Below, piece after piece: positions 55,462-64,000 of a DNA stretch of 64,000 nucleotides. The stretch is from Orychophragmus violaceus (Eukaryota; Streptophyta; Magnoliopsida; Brassicales; Brassicaceae), in NCBI GenBank assembly GCA_030180135.1, contig CM058240.1, positions 72,721,581-72,785,580 of the forward strand. Reading direction: 5' to 3'. The notes under the pieces were generated by a model. That model saw only the letters and a list, made by a program, of their open reading frames with translations. It was not told the DNA's origin and did not search any database. How positions within the stretch are numbered: position 1 is the first letter of the stretch; each line of letters opens with the position of its first letter. The position numbers were made by a program, and so were the translations under genes.

Positions 55462-55666
55462 CGTGTTAATGTCTAGTGCAATCATGTGCCTACTAATGAT
55501 TACATGACCACATGATAACATTAGCTTTATGGCGTGATTAGAGGAGAAGATTTGATTGTTGGTTCTATATATGAAACACAAATGTAATCGTTGAGGTTTA
55601 AGTTGAAAAGTCAATAAAAGGTATTTCATCTTCTTCAAGCTTAAGAGCTTTCTTCTCAAGCTTTCA
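55333..55666 (+). repeat. 3' LTR of element A
   Basis: 334 bp from TGTATCAACC to AGCTTTCA, followed by CCATA (55667-55671), the right target duplication. Partner of 4201-4534. Confidence 0.93.
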
Positions 55667-56243
55667 CCATAAAGAATCTTGATGAATCTCTTCATCTCTT
55701 CCCCGTCTTCATTGTACTTCTTCCCGAACGCTTGTCTACACACAAACGAGTTCGTAAATGTCAACATAAGCTCGCTTATATCATCTTCATAGCCTCCTCC
55801 TCCCGAACGTCCTTAAAGGTGGCCACACGTGTTGGTGAGAACAAGTGGTTCATCCCCATCTTCCTTATCTCCCGGGAATACGGTGTGTAGTGGTGAAACG
55901 CCATGTCACGCCAGCCATAGGACATGTGCTCCTGTCCACGGTGCTCAGGGCGGTCCGCAAAGTTGACCTCTTGCGTCTTGAGGAGCTCTTTGGCTAGCTC
56001 AGCCGAAGATATCACCACCATTGTTTTACTTCCTATCTTGTATGACAAGATTGGTCCGTATTTTTTGGCCCATCCATAGAAGAACCGTTGTGGGTTAAAT
56101 TTCTGAAGCTGGTGGAGGTTTCCGATCACCAGAAGTGCCTTTGGACCCGGAGGTAACTTGTACCGTTTGGTTTTTGGTTTCTGGTAGAGGAAGAAGAGGA
56201 GAACGGCCGAGAGAGCCACCACGGCGATGATGATATCTTCCAT
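55667..56243 (-). pseudogene. CYP83A1: CYP83A1-like cytochrome P450, 5' part (pseudogene)
   Basis: Starts with ATG at 56243 (MEDIII, the CYP83A1 start; an in-frame ATG at 56264 is probably not used). There is one N-terminal membrane anchor (residues about 4-20), a Lys-rich stop-transfer stretch and the proline hinge PPGP. Then follow the N-terminal P450 domain (WAKKYGPILSYKIG, NFADRPEHRG) and the C-helix region. At about 55785 roughly 43 nt are missing relative to Arabidopsis, between EEEAMKM and ISELMLTF, shifting the frame. The coding sequence runs into the transposon at KILYG (55667). Its continuation is 4202-3227. The deletion lies outside the insertion, so the gene has more than one independent lesion. 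Confidence 0.92.
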
Positions 56244-56282
56244 TCTTAGTTGTTTTAGTCTCAAACACCACAGCTCCTTGCA

Positions 56283-56289
56283 TTATATA
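56283..56289 (-). promoter_or_regulatory. TATA box of the P450 pseudogene
   Basis: TATATAA on the - strand, 40 bp upstream of the ATG at 56243. Position and sequence fit a plant TATA box; the transcription start is not shown. Confidence 0.55.
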
Positions 56290-57960
56290 GATAGCGTCTC
56301 TTTCCTTCTTAACGAACCAGATATTATAACCGTACTAAACCGAATCACATAAATGGTTACTCCCTTACGGTCTTACCTACTTGGGAAACCCTCACGTGTT
56401 ATAATTGGAAAACTCCTTTTTATATTTCCGTAAATGGAAAGAAAACTTAACCTACCGACACCAATAAATTGTCCCTCTAACGTCTTTGTAAGCAAAAAAG
56501 GTTTCAAGCAGATGCAGTCACGCTTATTTTTGCTCCATTTGTCTGAGAATTCGTACTAGTTCGATTTATTTTTGTCAAATCCAAAATATTGAGAACTCAT
56601 ATTGAGAGGGGTTGCAATGATGAATCTCAATTTCAGATTTAATTAAGCTAATTTTAGTTATATTTTCATTAGCCTCTCTCTATCTCTGTATGTTGCGAAG
56701 AAATTTGGTAGCATTCGATAATTGGTCACTGATTTATTGGTTAGTCAACAAGTTTTCTTGCTTTGAGATGGCATTGATTGGTTTGCAGTCTTTGTTGAAT
56801 TAATTACACATTTTTCACATCTAAAGCCATACCTTACTCTTTAGTCTTCTGTGGAAATCCTATTAACTTTTTGGTTTGTGTTTTCCTTAACACACGTACA
56901 CAATTATTATTTTTTTTTGCTAAAAATGTAAATATCATTTAAAAAATTAAAGTATAAGTGTTAAAAATTGAGTTAACAAATTGTTAAATCTAAAGATTGG
57001 TCCCATAAAAAAAAATAGGAGCAAATAACAATCAATCTTTTGATACTTTTGTTTGGTAGCATCAGAATAAAAATAGCGTTAAACGTTTTAACCCCTGTAG
57101 AATGAAAAAGCCGCAATCAGAAGTTGTTTTATCCGTCAATTTGTGACAAGTGCCATTCCTCAACGATGGCAAGAGATGCTCGATCAAAGAGTGCCTTCTA
57201 TATCGTAGCTTAATAGATCTTTCTCACTCTACCAAGATCATTCCTTAATGTCGGCTAGCACATAGACAAAAACATCACCACTTCAAAGCCTTACTACCTC
57301 CTCATAAATCTAAGAAAACGAAACTCATAGCAAATCTATAGAACCTAATCAATCCAAAAGCGAACTACCCAATACCTAGGTTAACATGCCAATTGAACCG
57401 GGTGAGAGACGGGAAATACCGGCACGCCTCACAAAAATGAAATGAAAGGTCAAGAAACTCTAAGAATAAATCACGCCAGCACACACTGAAGAGGGAGAAC
57501 GGTCTTTCCTAACGAAAAGTCACAAGCGAGTAAGGGATGAGATCTAGAAAGAAACCGGCAGCAAAAAGAAGCGGAGGAAGGAGCATTCGCTCCACTGCAT
57601 AGATCCGCCGAATCCCAATTGAAGAAGTTGCTACATAGAGTCACCACAGCAGCCGGATATAGAGAGAACTGAAGAAGACTCCGCTAAGAAGATGAGGGTT
57701 ACTCCCGAGCCGTCAGTCCAATAGTCCTTGTTGCGGAGCCATACTGCTGAAAGAAAACCGCCGCCACTTCTACACCTCTCAAACCCGCTGCTGTCGCCAC
57801 CACGCGAGGAGCTCCGAAATGCCTCTGAAGGAGATCTAAACGCCCACCACAAGACCGAGCTTTCACAGATCTAGAGAGGACCGAGCACCGATGAAAGCAA
57901 GAGGCTGATGCCTCTCATGGCACTGGAGGCAGCCGGAGAGGCAAAGCATTGAACAAGAAA
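56290..57960. other. Intergenic and promoter-side sequence, no gene seen
   Basis: The first 300 bp or so may be the old promoter of the P450. From about 57100 the sequence becomes richer in GC, with a purine-rich gene-like texture (57400-57950). That could be the leader of a decayed LINE or other TE, but I find no domain. ORFs here are short and unsupported. Confidence 0.5.
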
Positions 57961-57974
57961 GGTTGTCTATACTA

Positions 57975-58200
57975 AAAAGTGTGGTGGTTTAGTGGTAACA
58001 CAAGGTAGTTGGTTCCCTTGTTCTCCGAGTTCAACCCTTGTTCTCCGAGTTCAAACCCCCCCCCCCCCCTTTGGTACAGAAGGGTACTCTTTAAATTAAA
58101 GTATCTAAAAGCTGACTCTAGGTTCGTACGAGATTATAAGTCTAAGACCCGAAACTTCTACGGTATTAAAAAAGGTTGCCTGCAAGTTTCTACGTGAGAG
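57975..58200 (+). mobile_element. SINE-like sequence with tRNA-type promoter boxes
   Basis: TGGTTTAGTGG (57985-57995) fits a pol III A box, and GTTCAAACC (58049-58057) fits a B box, at suitable spacing. Between them TTCTCCGAGTTCAA is repeated at a 20-bp step (from 58020 and from 58040). A 13- to 14-base C-run follows the B box. No clear 3' tail or target duplication was seen, so a decayed tRNA-derived SINE is only likely, not certain. Confidence 0.45.
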
Positions 58201-58950
58201 AGAAATTTGATGGCTCGTGGAGTAACTCGCATTTTTGTCAAAATTTCGTTTTCCCCCTTTAAATTATGAACATACACAATTGACTCAAGCTTAACATATG
58301 CTTGTAACTAGATTATCTGCCAAGCTAAAATTCTTCTAGTTCTGTTATATTGTTTTCAAGTTGATGAAGGTGTTTTACATATCAAATATGTGGGAATATG
58401 ATGAGCTGCTCCAGCACAAAATGTTATCTCAAGACTCAGGACCTGATTCACTCATCATACATCTAGCCTTCTCAATTATTATCATATTCATTCTCTTTTG
58501 TGTAAATGTGCAGTCTTACATCTACCAATACCATGTTTTTTTAGGAAAAAAACTATCATATAGTTGAAAACTCTAGCTCATTTTATGTTCTCATGCACCT
58601 TACCTTTTTATTAACCTAGTTCTTAACAAGAAACTTCTATTTACAATATTTTAAAAACCTCATTTGTAGCTGCTCTTCCTAAGTAAGCAAGCTGTAAAGG
58701 AGTTTTCTGCCATGTTGCACGTAGCGTTTACTGAGGGCGAGCACCACTGATCGGCTACCTGCTCGAACCCTAAATACACGGGAACAAAAAATCTAACAGG
58801 TCAAAATTAGCAACTATATTAATAAACGGGGCTTCCAACACTTAGATTGAGCTCAGGACAGACATGCAAGTTCTCTACATTTCAACTGCTTATTACTTAC
58901 CTAAAAGTAAATGATTCTTTGTTTTTAATAACCCCAATAAAATTTTCACG
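58201..58950. other. AT-rich intergenic sequence, nothing recognised
   Basis: No domain, RNA gene or clear repeat found. The 68-codon ORF at 58361-58567 has no recognisable feature beyond a hydrophobic stretch and is probably chance. Confidence 0.5.
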
Positions 58951-60275
58951 CCTATACTATTATATATAATATGAGAAATTGAGTTTATTTTCTCCGTTGA
59001 TTACTATTTTCTTGATTCGACTATTGATATGCTCAAAGTTTAATCCCTAGAGCTACACTGCAAGTGCACAGAACGTGACAGTAGTATATATGGGCCAAAT
59101 CCACAGAGACTCAAGAATCTTACGATAGACTATAGAATATCGAATTAAGCTAAACAGAGCAGAGAATAAGCAGTAAACAGAGCAGAGAATAAGCAGTAAA
59201 CATTGCAAAAATATAAAGCAGACGGTTTGTAAATCAATAAAGCAAAGCGTCAGGTCAAGGGAGTTCTCATGAAATCAGGAATACATGCAAATCAATGAAT
59301 CGGGATCGAAGCTTGGGCTCGGGAGAACAAATAATCAGATTGAACAGATTGAAAAATTCAGAATACTTACCTGTCACGGATGTGCATCGATCGATGCTCA
59401 GGATCACATCGATCGACGCACATCGTGAGCTAGCTTCCTCGCGGTTTGATACTAACCGCTGCTTAACCACAATCTATACGGCAATAAGTCATCAATAACT
59501 CGCGGGTACAATCCATCTGCTGGCAAAACCGCTGGAGTGTCCGACCCCTGAGTCGACTGACACACAGGACCGCGTCGATCGACGCAGATCGTACTGACCT
59601 GTTCTAACGCCCTGAACACACCAAACAAGAAAAATCAAAGCAACCAAAACCAAAACGAAAATAAAGTAAAAACAAACTCACCAGTGGGTTGCCTCCCACT
59701 CATCGCTTGTTTTAAGTCATTAGCTTGATTATGGGAAGGAGATCAGACTCATGGTGGATTCAACAGAGGCAATGAGCACCTCTGTGAATGTCTCCTCATC
59801 CAAGGTGGTGTATAGGTAGTAGGATCAGGAGACTTCCCAAGGAATGAGGGAATTGAACCAGGGTGGGGGCGAAGCGTGGGTGGGATACTGCGTTTTCCTG
59901 CATTCTCATCAATGTGGTTAGGAGGTTTAAGTCTAGAGGAATCATACCTTTGCTTTGGTGAGATGTCTGGAGCTTTTTGCTTATGAGCAGTTGCAGGTTT
60001 TGAAGATGTTAGAGCAGGCTCAAGATGAACTGCCATCTTCTCTTCTCCAATCTGAATCTCTGACTCCACCTCAACACTGAAACTCTGTCCATCAATGGTG
60101 GATTTGTGCAGCTTATCCATCTTGAACTGCAAAGGCTTATCTCTCAGATGGAGATCAATCAGACCATGCCTCACATCAATCACTGCTCCAGCTGTAGCTA
60201 AGAAGGAAATACCAAACAGCAGAGGATCATCCGATTCAATCTCATACTTCAGCACCACAAAGTCTGTTGGAATCA
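58951..60275 (-). mobile_element. Athila-like Ty3/Gypsy fragment
   Basis: On the - strand an open frame at 60276-59749 has IPTDFVVL, then DPLLFGISFLATAGAVIDV. These are the flap and C-terminal motif of the retropepsin of Athila-type Gypsy elements (family pattern: ILGRPFLATAGA). It continues into a Pro/Lys-rich tail. Downstream the palindromic-looking GTGGGAGGCAACCCAC (59684-59699) matches a conserved noncoding word of Athila elements, and 59040-59130 resembles their noncoding region (CTGCAAGTGCACAG). RT and integrase are missing, so an internal deletion is likely. The frame is cut at 60275 by the next block. Confidence 0.6.
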
Positions 60276-61986
60276 TGTAGTGTCAGCTGGTCAGCTGGGT
60301 CAGCTGTCAATCAGCTCCACTCAGCTAGCTTGAGTGTTTGAGTGTTGGGTCAGCTGGTCAGCTAGTGACACTAGCTGACCAAGGGGCACAATGGCGAAAG
60401 GGCACCTTGGAAGGTTGCACCCTTTCGGCCAACAAGGCAACCCTTCTCCAAAGGCAGTTGTTGGGCGAAATGGAGCCTATAAATAGACCCCAAGAGGCCA
60501 TTTTCGTGCACAATCTGACCAGGGATAATCCCCTGATTTTCTTAAGGCAAAGGCCAACCAAATCATGAGAAAAGAGAGGATTTTGGCCCCAATACTCAAG
60601 AGTATTGGCCGACTGTTTGATGGTGATTTTGGGGATGATTAATAAGGCAATCAAGCCTAGAAAATAGGAGGAATTAGCCGAAGAAGGATGAAGAAAGTTT
60701 TGAAGGTTTGAAGAAAATCCCGGGCAACCGTCCGTGGGTCGTTCGCTGCCGACAGCGGGTCACGCACGGTCGACCGCGGGTCGTTCACGGACGACCGCGG
60801 GACGCACATGGTCACCCGTGGATCATTCACGGACGACCGTAACCATCACGGACGAACACGGTCGTGTACGGACGAACGCGGGTCGCGTACGGACGACCGC
60901 GGGTCGCGTACGGACGACCGCGGTACATTCACGGACGACCACGAGTCACGTATTGACTACCGTGACCGTTCATGTATGGTCGTGTCCATTCACAGACAGT
61001 CGTGTCCATTCACGGACGACCGCAGGACGATCACAGACGACCGCGGGTCGTTCACGGATGACCGCGGGTCGTTCACGGATGACCGCGGGTCGTACACGGT
61101 CGACCGCGGGTCGTAACATGGACGACCGACCGCGGGTCGTACACGGTCGACCGCGGGTCGTACACGGACGACCGCGGGTTGTACACGATCGACCGCGGGT
61201 CGTACACGGTCGACCGCGGGTCGTACACGGTTGATAGCGGGTCTTACACGGATGACCACGGGTCGTACACGGTCGACCGCAGGTCGTGCACGGACGACCG
61301 CGGGTCATTCACGGATGACCGTAACTGTTCGTGTCCGTTCATGGAACGGTCGAGTCTATTCGTGAACATGGATGAGTAATCCACACGCATATCTCTGCGG
61401 ATAAGGAATAAGGAGCGATCGGCGGTGGTACGATTGCATGGTTGGGTCGCGGAGGAAGGCAGGACAAGCGAGAGAGTCGAGTCGCGATTGGAATTGACCG
61501 AAGGCCAGGAAGGCTGAGGAGGTAACAGATACCGGGAAAGGGCTGATCTGGCCACGGGTTGGACCCGCGCGATGAGTAAACTGATCATGGATCATACCTC
61601 CCCTAGGATTGGTTCCGGCTTCCAACCGACGAGATGATGCATCGACGAATGGACTGATCAGGCAAGGAAACGAGGGAGCTAAACGGACCAACCAATTCCA
61701 TAAAGAATAGCTACAAGGGCTAAGGTACACATTAAATAGCCAAAACATAATCTAAGTATTTGGTTGAACAGGAACAAATGGTGGTCAAGGAAGGAACTAG
61801 AAGACCTCTCTTGTACTTGGTCATGTGGGGATGGTTGGTTGAATGACTACGTACAAGGGAGGTATGTTCTATGAGTTTGATGGAACGAATGAGCTAAGCT
61901 GGACGACGAGTCGTAAAACCTTTTGGTTCCATGTATCCTTTCCCCAATCCTCCTAGGGTGGGGTACCCGGTTCCGGGATGTTACCA
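60276..61986. repeat. LTR-like block with TATA box and minisatellite
   Basis: Begins TGTAGTGTCAGC directly at the break of the Gypsy protease frame. The first 110 bp are full of TCAGCTGG words. A TATA box, CTATAAATAGA, lies at about 60478-60488, as in U3 of an LTR on the + strand. The block ends GGATGTTACCA, whose reverse complement (TGGTAACATCCC) is also a common Gypsy LTR start, so orientation is unsure. No second copy is in the window; a solo LTR or partial element of about 1.7 kb is likely. No matching TSD was found (left flank AATCA). Confidence 0.45.
60728..61340. repeat. 21-bp GC-rich minisatellite
   Basis: Around 25-30 imperfect tandem copies of GACCGCGGGTCGTACACGGTC and variants (GTTCACGGAT, GTACACGGAC). 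Each has a CCGCGG core within the palindrome GACCGCGGGTC. As 21 is a multiple of three, long frames appear on both strands; they are repeat artefacts. Confidence 0.9.
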
Positions 61987-61988
61987 TC

Positions 61989-62625
61989 TGCAGGAACTGT
62001 TTAGTTGATCTTGATTCAATTCACAGATTCATATCAACCTAAACATACAGATCTAGGTTCTCTTGAATAGAAACATTAGATGATCTCACCTTTTACCTGT
62101 TTGTTGCAGCGGAAGGAATAGAACAGGTCAGAGATCAGAGAGATACACCGAGGGATGAATCCTCCAAAGGTTCACACACGCGATCACAGAAAACGGCTGC
62201 TAGACCGAGCTGATGGGAGGCGCAGGGAGAGAGGATTTTCGGCGCTGGGGGCTAGGGTTAGGAGAAAGAGATTTGGCTTTTAGTTTATTAAAAGCCTTCT
62301 CTTTCCCTTTTGGGCTTATGGGCCCAAAACACCAATCTGATTAAATCCCATTTAATCAGACCCATTAATCTTTCTCTCTTAGTACGACAAATGCCTGGCA
62401 CTTTTGTTGTACTTCTGCTAAGCCGCTCCAACACTTTTTCCTGTTAGCTTAGGCGTGTGACCCATATGGGATCATATAATAAAGGCAATAAGTCCAAGAC
62501 TTATAGATCATGAGCGGACTCTAGCAAGCCATCATGACCCCCAGTATTATATGACTTATGTCTGATCATTGACATACTCTTACTTTCTAGAGACAGTACC
62601 GAGATTACTGGACACAATTCCAACA
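61989..62625 (-). repeat. 3' LTR of B3
   Basis: 637 bp, homologous to the LTRs of B1 and B2, with the best match in the right part. Confidence 0.88.
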
Positions 62626-62640
62626 ATCTCCCACTTGTAC

Positions 62641-63480
62641 TGGAATCTCTCTGTATTCATAATCCTTTTGTCTCAATATCTCGATTAGTCATAAGGCAAG
62701 ATTAGTGTCATCCTTATAAAGCCTAATCTTGTTTATCGGACTCTGATTTGATACTGACAATCCAAACGACTCGGGAAAGTCCGTTTGAGCATGGCCATGC
62801 GTTTTTCCAGTATTCAAATCTCCGATTGGCCTAGAGATATTCACTCCATTTATATTGGAGGGACAAATCCCATCTTGTTCCATCACTGTAAACTACTCAT
62901 TTCATGATGTACCCAAACAAGGTCCTTATAGTTATCGCAGAACGATAGCGTTAGACAATGATCAAAGTACACCAGTCCATGTGCAGTTACATGCATGTGA
63001 ACTCAGGTCTAAGGACTATACTCTATAGTCGTAGTAAGAATCTCTTATGACACAGATATAAATATCCTGAAGAGTTCTTATAAGCGGGTCTTGTCCGGTC
63101 GTATGTTCCCAACATACACCTATGTACTGACTTTGATGCCGCGCATCTATGACACATTGAGACTTTGTCATAAGTCACGTACCAATCCAATCTCACACGG
63201 TTGTTGGTGTTCCAATTTCAACAACCTTCGACTAGGGACAGGATGATATAAAACATCTATCAAATATAGGGTCTCATGATCAAGCTAAATGACTTTGATA
63301 ACTCAAGATCAAGTCATTTACTTCGATGACCTATAAAATGGTTTATATCACTTTGGAACGATTATTTCATCACAGTTAAAATAATCTTGAAATAATAATT
63401 TCATTAAACATAAAATAATGTTTTACAAGAACATATCAAATAACTAAAATAAAGCTCACAAAACTCCCACTCAAATTTAG
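62641..63480 (-). other. Conserved noncoding 3' region of B3
   Basis: Homologous to 6230-7060 and its counterparts in B2. No gene seen. Confidence 0.65.
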
Positions 63481-63481
63481 A

Positions 63482-63991
63482 TTACATTTCAATGTTTCTA
63501 ATGCCTACAGCTTCAGTCAGGAACTCGAGCTTAGGCCTTGGGAGTGGCTTTGTCAACGGATCAGCGACATTATCATCTGTCGGGACTCGGCTGATCTTGA
63601 CTTCCTTTCTATTAATGATGTCACGTATCAAGTGAAATCTTCTTAGAACATGCTTGGATTTCTGGTGTGATCTTGGTTCCTTTGCCTGAGCTATAGCACC
63701 ATTGTTATCACAAAACAGTGCCATAGGCTCAGCCGCATTTGGTATCACACCTAGTTCCATAATGAACTTTCGTATCCAAACAGCTTCCTTCGCTGCTTCT
63801 GAGGCGGCGATATATTCAGCTTCTGTAGTGGAATCAGCAATGGTGTCCTGCTTGGAGCTTCTCCAACTTACTGCACCGCCATTCAGACAAAAGATATAAC
63901 CGGACTGTGACCGGAAATCATCTGTGTCTGTCTGGAAACTTGCGTCCGTGAATCCACTGACTTTAAGCACATCACTTCCACCGTACACCAA
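63482..63991 (-). CDS. Copia RNase H domain of B3 (3' end of pol)
   Basis: Open 169-codon frame ending at 63482. RNase H motifs in order: GFTDASFQTDTDD (first Asp), QSGYIFCLNGGAVSWRS, STTEAEYIAASEA (Glu), LFCDNNGAIA (Asp), KHVLRRFHLIRD and the terminal DPLTKPLP. All expected catalytic residues are visible. It is the only intact pol domain in the B family here, so B3 may derive from the autonomous partner of the decayed B1/B2 copies. Confidence 0.85.
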   Translation of the reverse strand: MVYGGSDVLKVSGFTDASFQTDTDDFRSQSGYIFCLNGGAVSWRSSKQDTIADSTTEAEYIAASEAAKEAVWIRKFIMELGVIPNAAEPMALFCDNNGAIAQAKEPRSHQKSKHVLRRFHLIRDIINRKEVKISRVPTDDNVADPLTKPLPRPKLEFLTEAVGIRNIEM

Positions 63992-64000
63992 GAACTTATC

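Larger units (their letters stand above)
4201..55666 (+). mobile_element. Outer Ty1/Copia element A, nested and internally amplified
   Basis: LTR retrotransposon inserted in exon 1 of the P450 gene. It has 334-bp LTRs (4201-4534 and 55333-55666), an initiator-Met-type PBS, a purine tract before the 3' LTR and the Copia order gag-protease-integrase-RT-RNase H. Its coding region is read in pieces: 4548-5572, 17498-17919, 27998-30219, and finally 52641-55461. The gaps are filled by elements B1, C and B2 and by a tandem amplification of its own integrase-RT segment. I count about four differences between the two LTRs by eye, so the insertion is fairly young. It is dead: frameshift in gag, TAG at 28061-28063, and integrase first Asp changed to Asn. 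The WYPDSGATAHIT protease and RGG-rich gag tail suggest the Ale/Retrofit group, but I hold that lightly. Confidence 0.9.
61989..64000 (-). mobile_element. Copia element B3, 3' part (runs off the window)
   Basis: B-family element in the same orientation as B1 and B2. Its 637-bp LTR (61989-62625, TGCAGGAACTG to TTCCAACA) is followed by the purine tract (62626-62640), the conserved noncoding 3' region (to about 63480) and RNase H. The left flank CCATC (61984-61988) is the likely target duplication. The rest lies to the right of the window, so whether it is complete cannot be told. Confidence 0.88.

Noticed and set aside
56244..56264. Upstream in-frame ATG (56264) as the P450 start
   Set aside because: MEDIII at 56243 matches the known CYP83A1 start, and the extra seven residues are too close to the TATA box.
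57400..57950. Gene-like GC-richer stretch as a coding exon or LINE leader
   Set aside because: No domain, no consistent frame over the stretch, and no splice signals I could trust.
60734..61308. Long frames on both strands in the 21-bp repeat, looking like Arg/Thr/Gly-rich proteins
   Set aside because: The unit length is a multiple of three, so open frames come for free. No start context or domain, and frames overlap on both strands.
60728..61340. A CRISPR-like array (short repeats with palindromes)
   Set aside because: Plant nuclear DNA; repeats are contiguous 21-mers without unique spacers and there are no cas genes.

Overview
This is plant nuclear DNA, almost certainly Brassicaceae. The evidence is spliced genes, GT-AG introns, nested Ty1/Copia LTR retrotransposons, a CACTA DNA transposon, and a left gene and broken neighbour that match Arabidopsis NO VEIN (NOV) and CYP83A1. 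Those two loci lie close together on Arabidopsis chromosome 4. I cannot name the species. No bacterial features, CRISPR arrays, rRNA or tRNA genes were seen.

Layout: (1) 1-2999, + strand: the last exons of a NOV-like gene, ending in an intact DUF3883 domain. (2) 3227-4202 and 55667-56243, - strand: the two halves of one CYP83A1-like P450 pseudogene, separated by about 51.5 kb of nested transposons. (3) 4201-55666: outer Copia element A (+ strand, 334-bp LTRs, TSD CCATA). It is interrupted by Copia B1 (5573-17497, - strand, TSD TAACT), by Copia C (17920-27992, - strand, TSD TTATC, itself carrying a CACTA element at 19418-22680, TSD CCA), and by a tandem B2 structure (41825-52511, - strand). 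(4) 28123-41824: within A, the integrase-reverse transcriptase segment is amplified head to tail. There is one copy in place, five complete repeats and one repeat truncated by B2. Every complete repeat is 2183 bp plus a G-run of variable length, and successive copies are joined by the same 110-bp foreign segment (J). (5) 56284-64000: mostly TE relics, namely a SINE-like sequence, an Athila-like Ty3/Gypsy fragment, an LTR-like block with a TATA box and a 21-bp GC-rich minisatellite, and the 3' part of a further B-family element (B3) that runs off the window with an intact RNase H.

Order of events inferred from nesting: A entered CYP83A1 exon 1; B1 and C entered A; the CACTA element entered C; the integrase-RT segment of A was amplified; B2 landed in the sixth repeat and became LTR-internal-LTR-internal; a deletion then fused truncated B2 to the last copy of A. 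Finally a block of about 4.7 kb spanning that fusion (now 50759-55476) was copied into B1 (7741-12457), with one end at a homologous position and the other joined without homology. That is the pattern expected of break repair by templated synthesis followed by end joining.

None of the retroelements looks autonomous. A has a gag frameshift, a stop before integrase and a D-to-N change at the first integrase catalytic position in every copy. B and C carry gag plus only decayed pol. The only clearly functional-looking gene is NOV. The main points of interest are the non-LTR tandem amplification, the G-run variation inside the integrase active-site motif, and the repair-like copied block. All of them need a check against assembly error.
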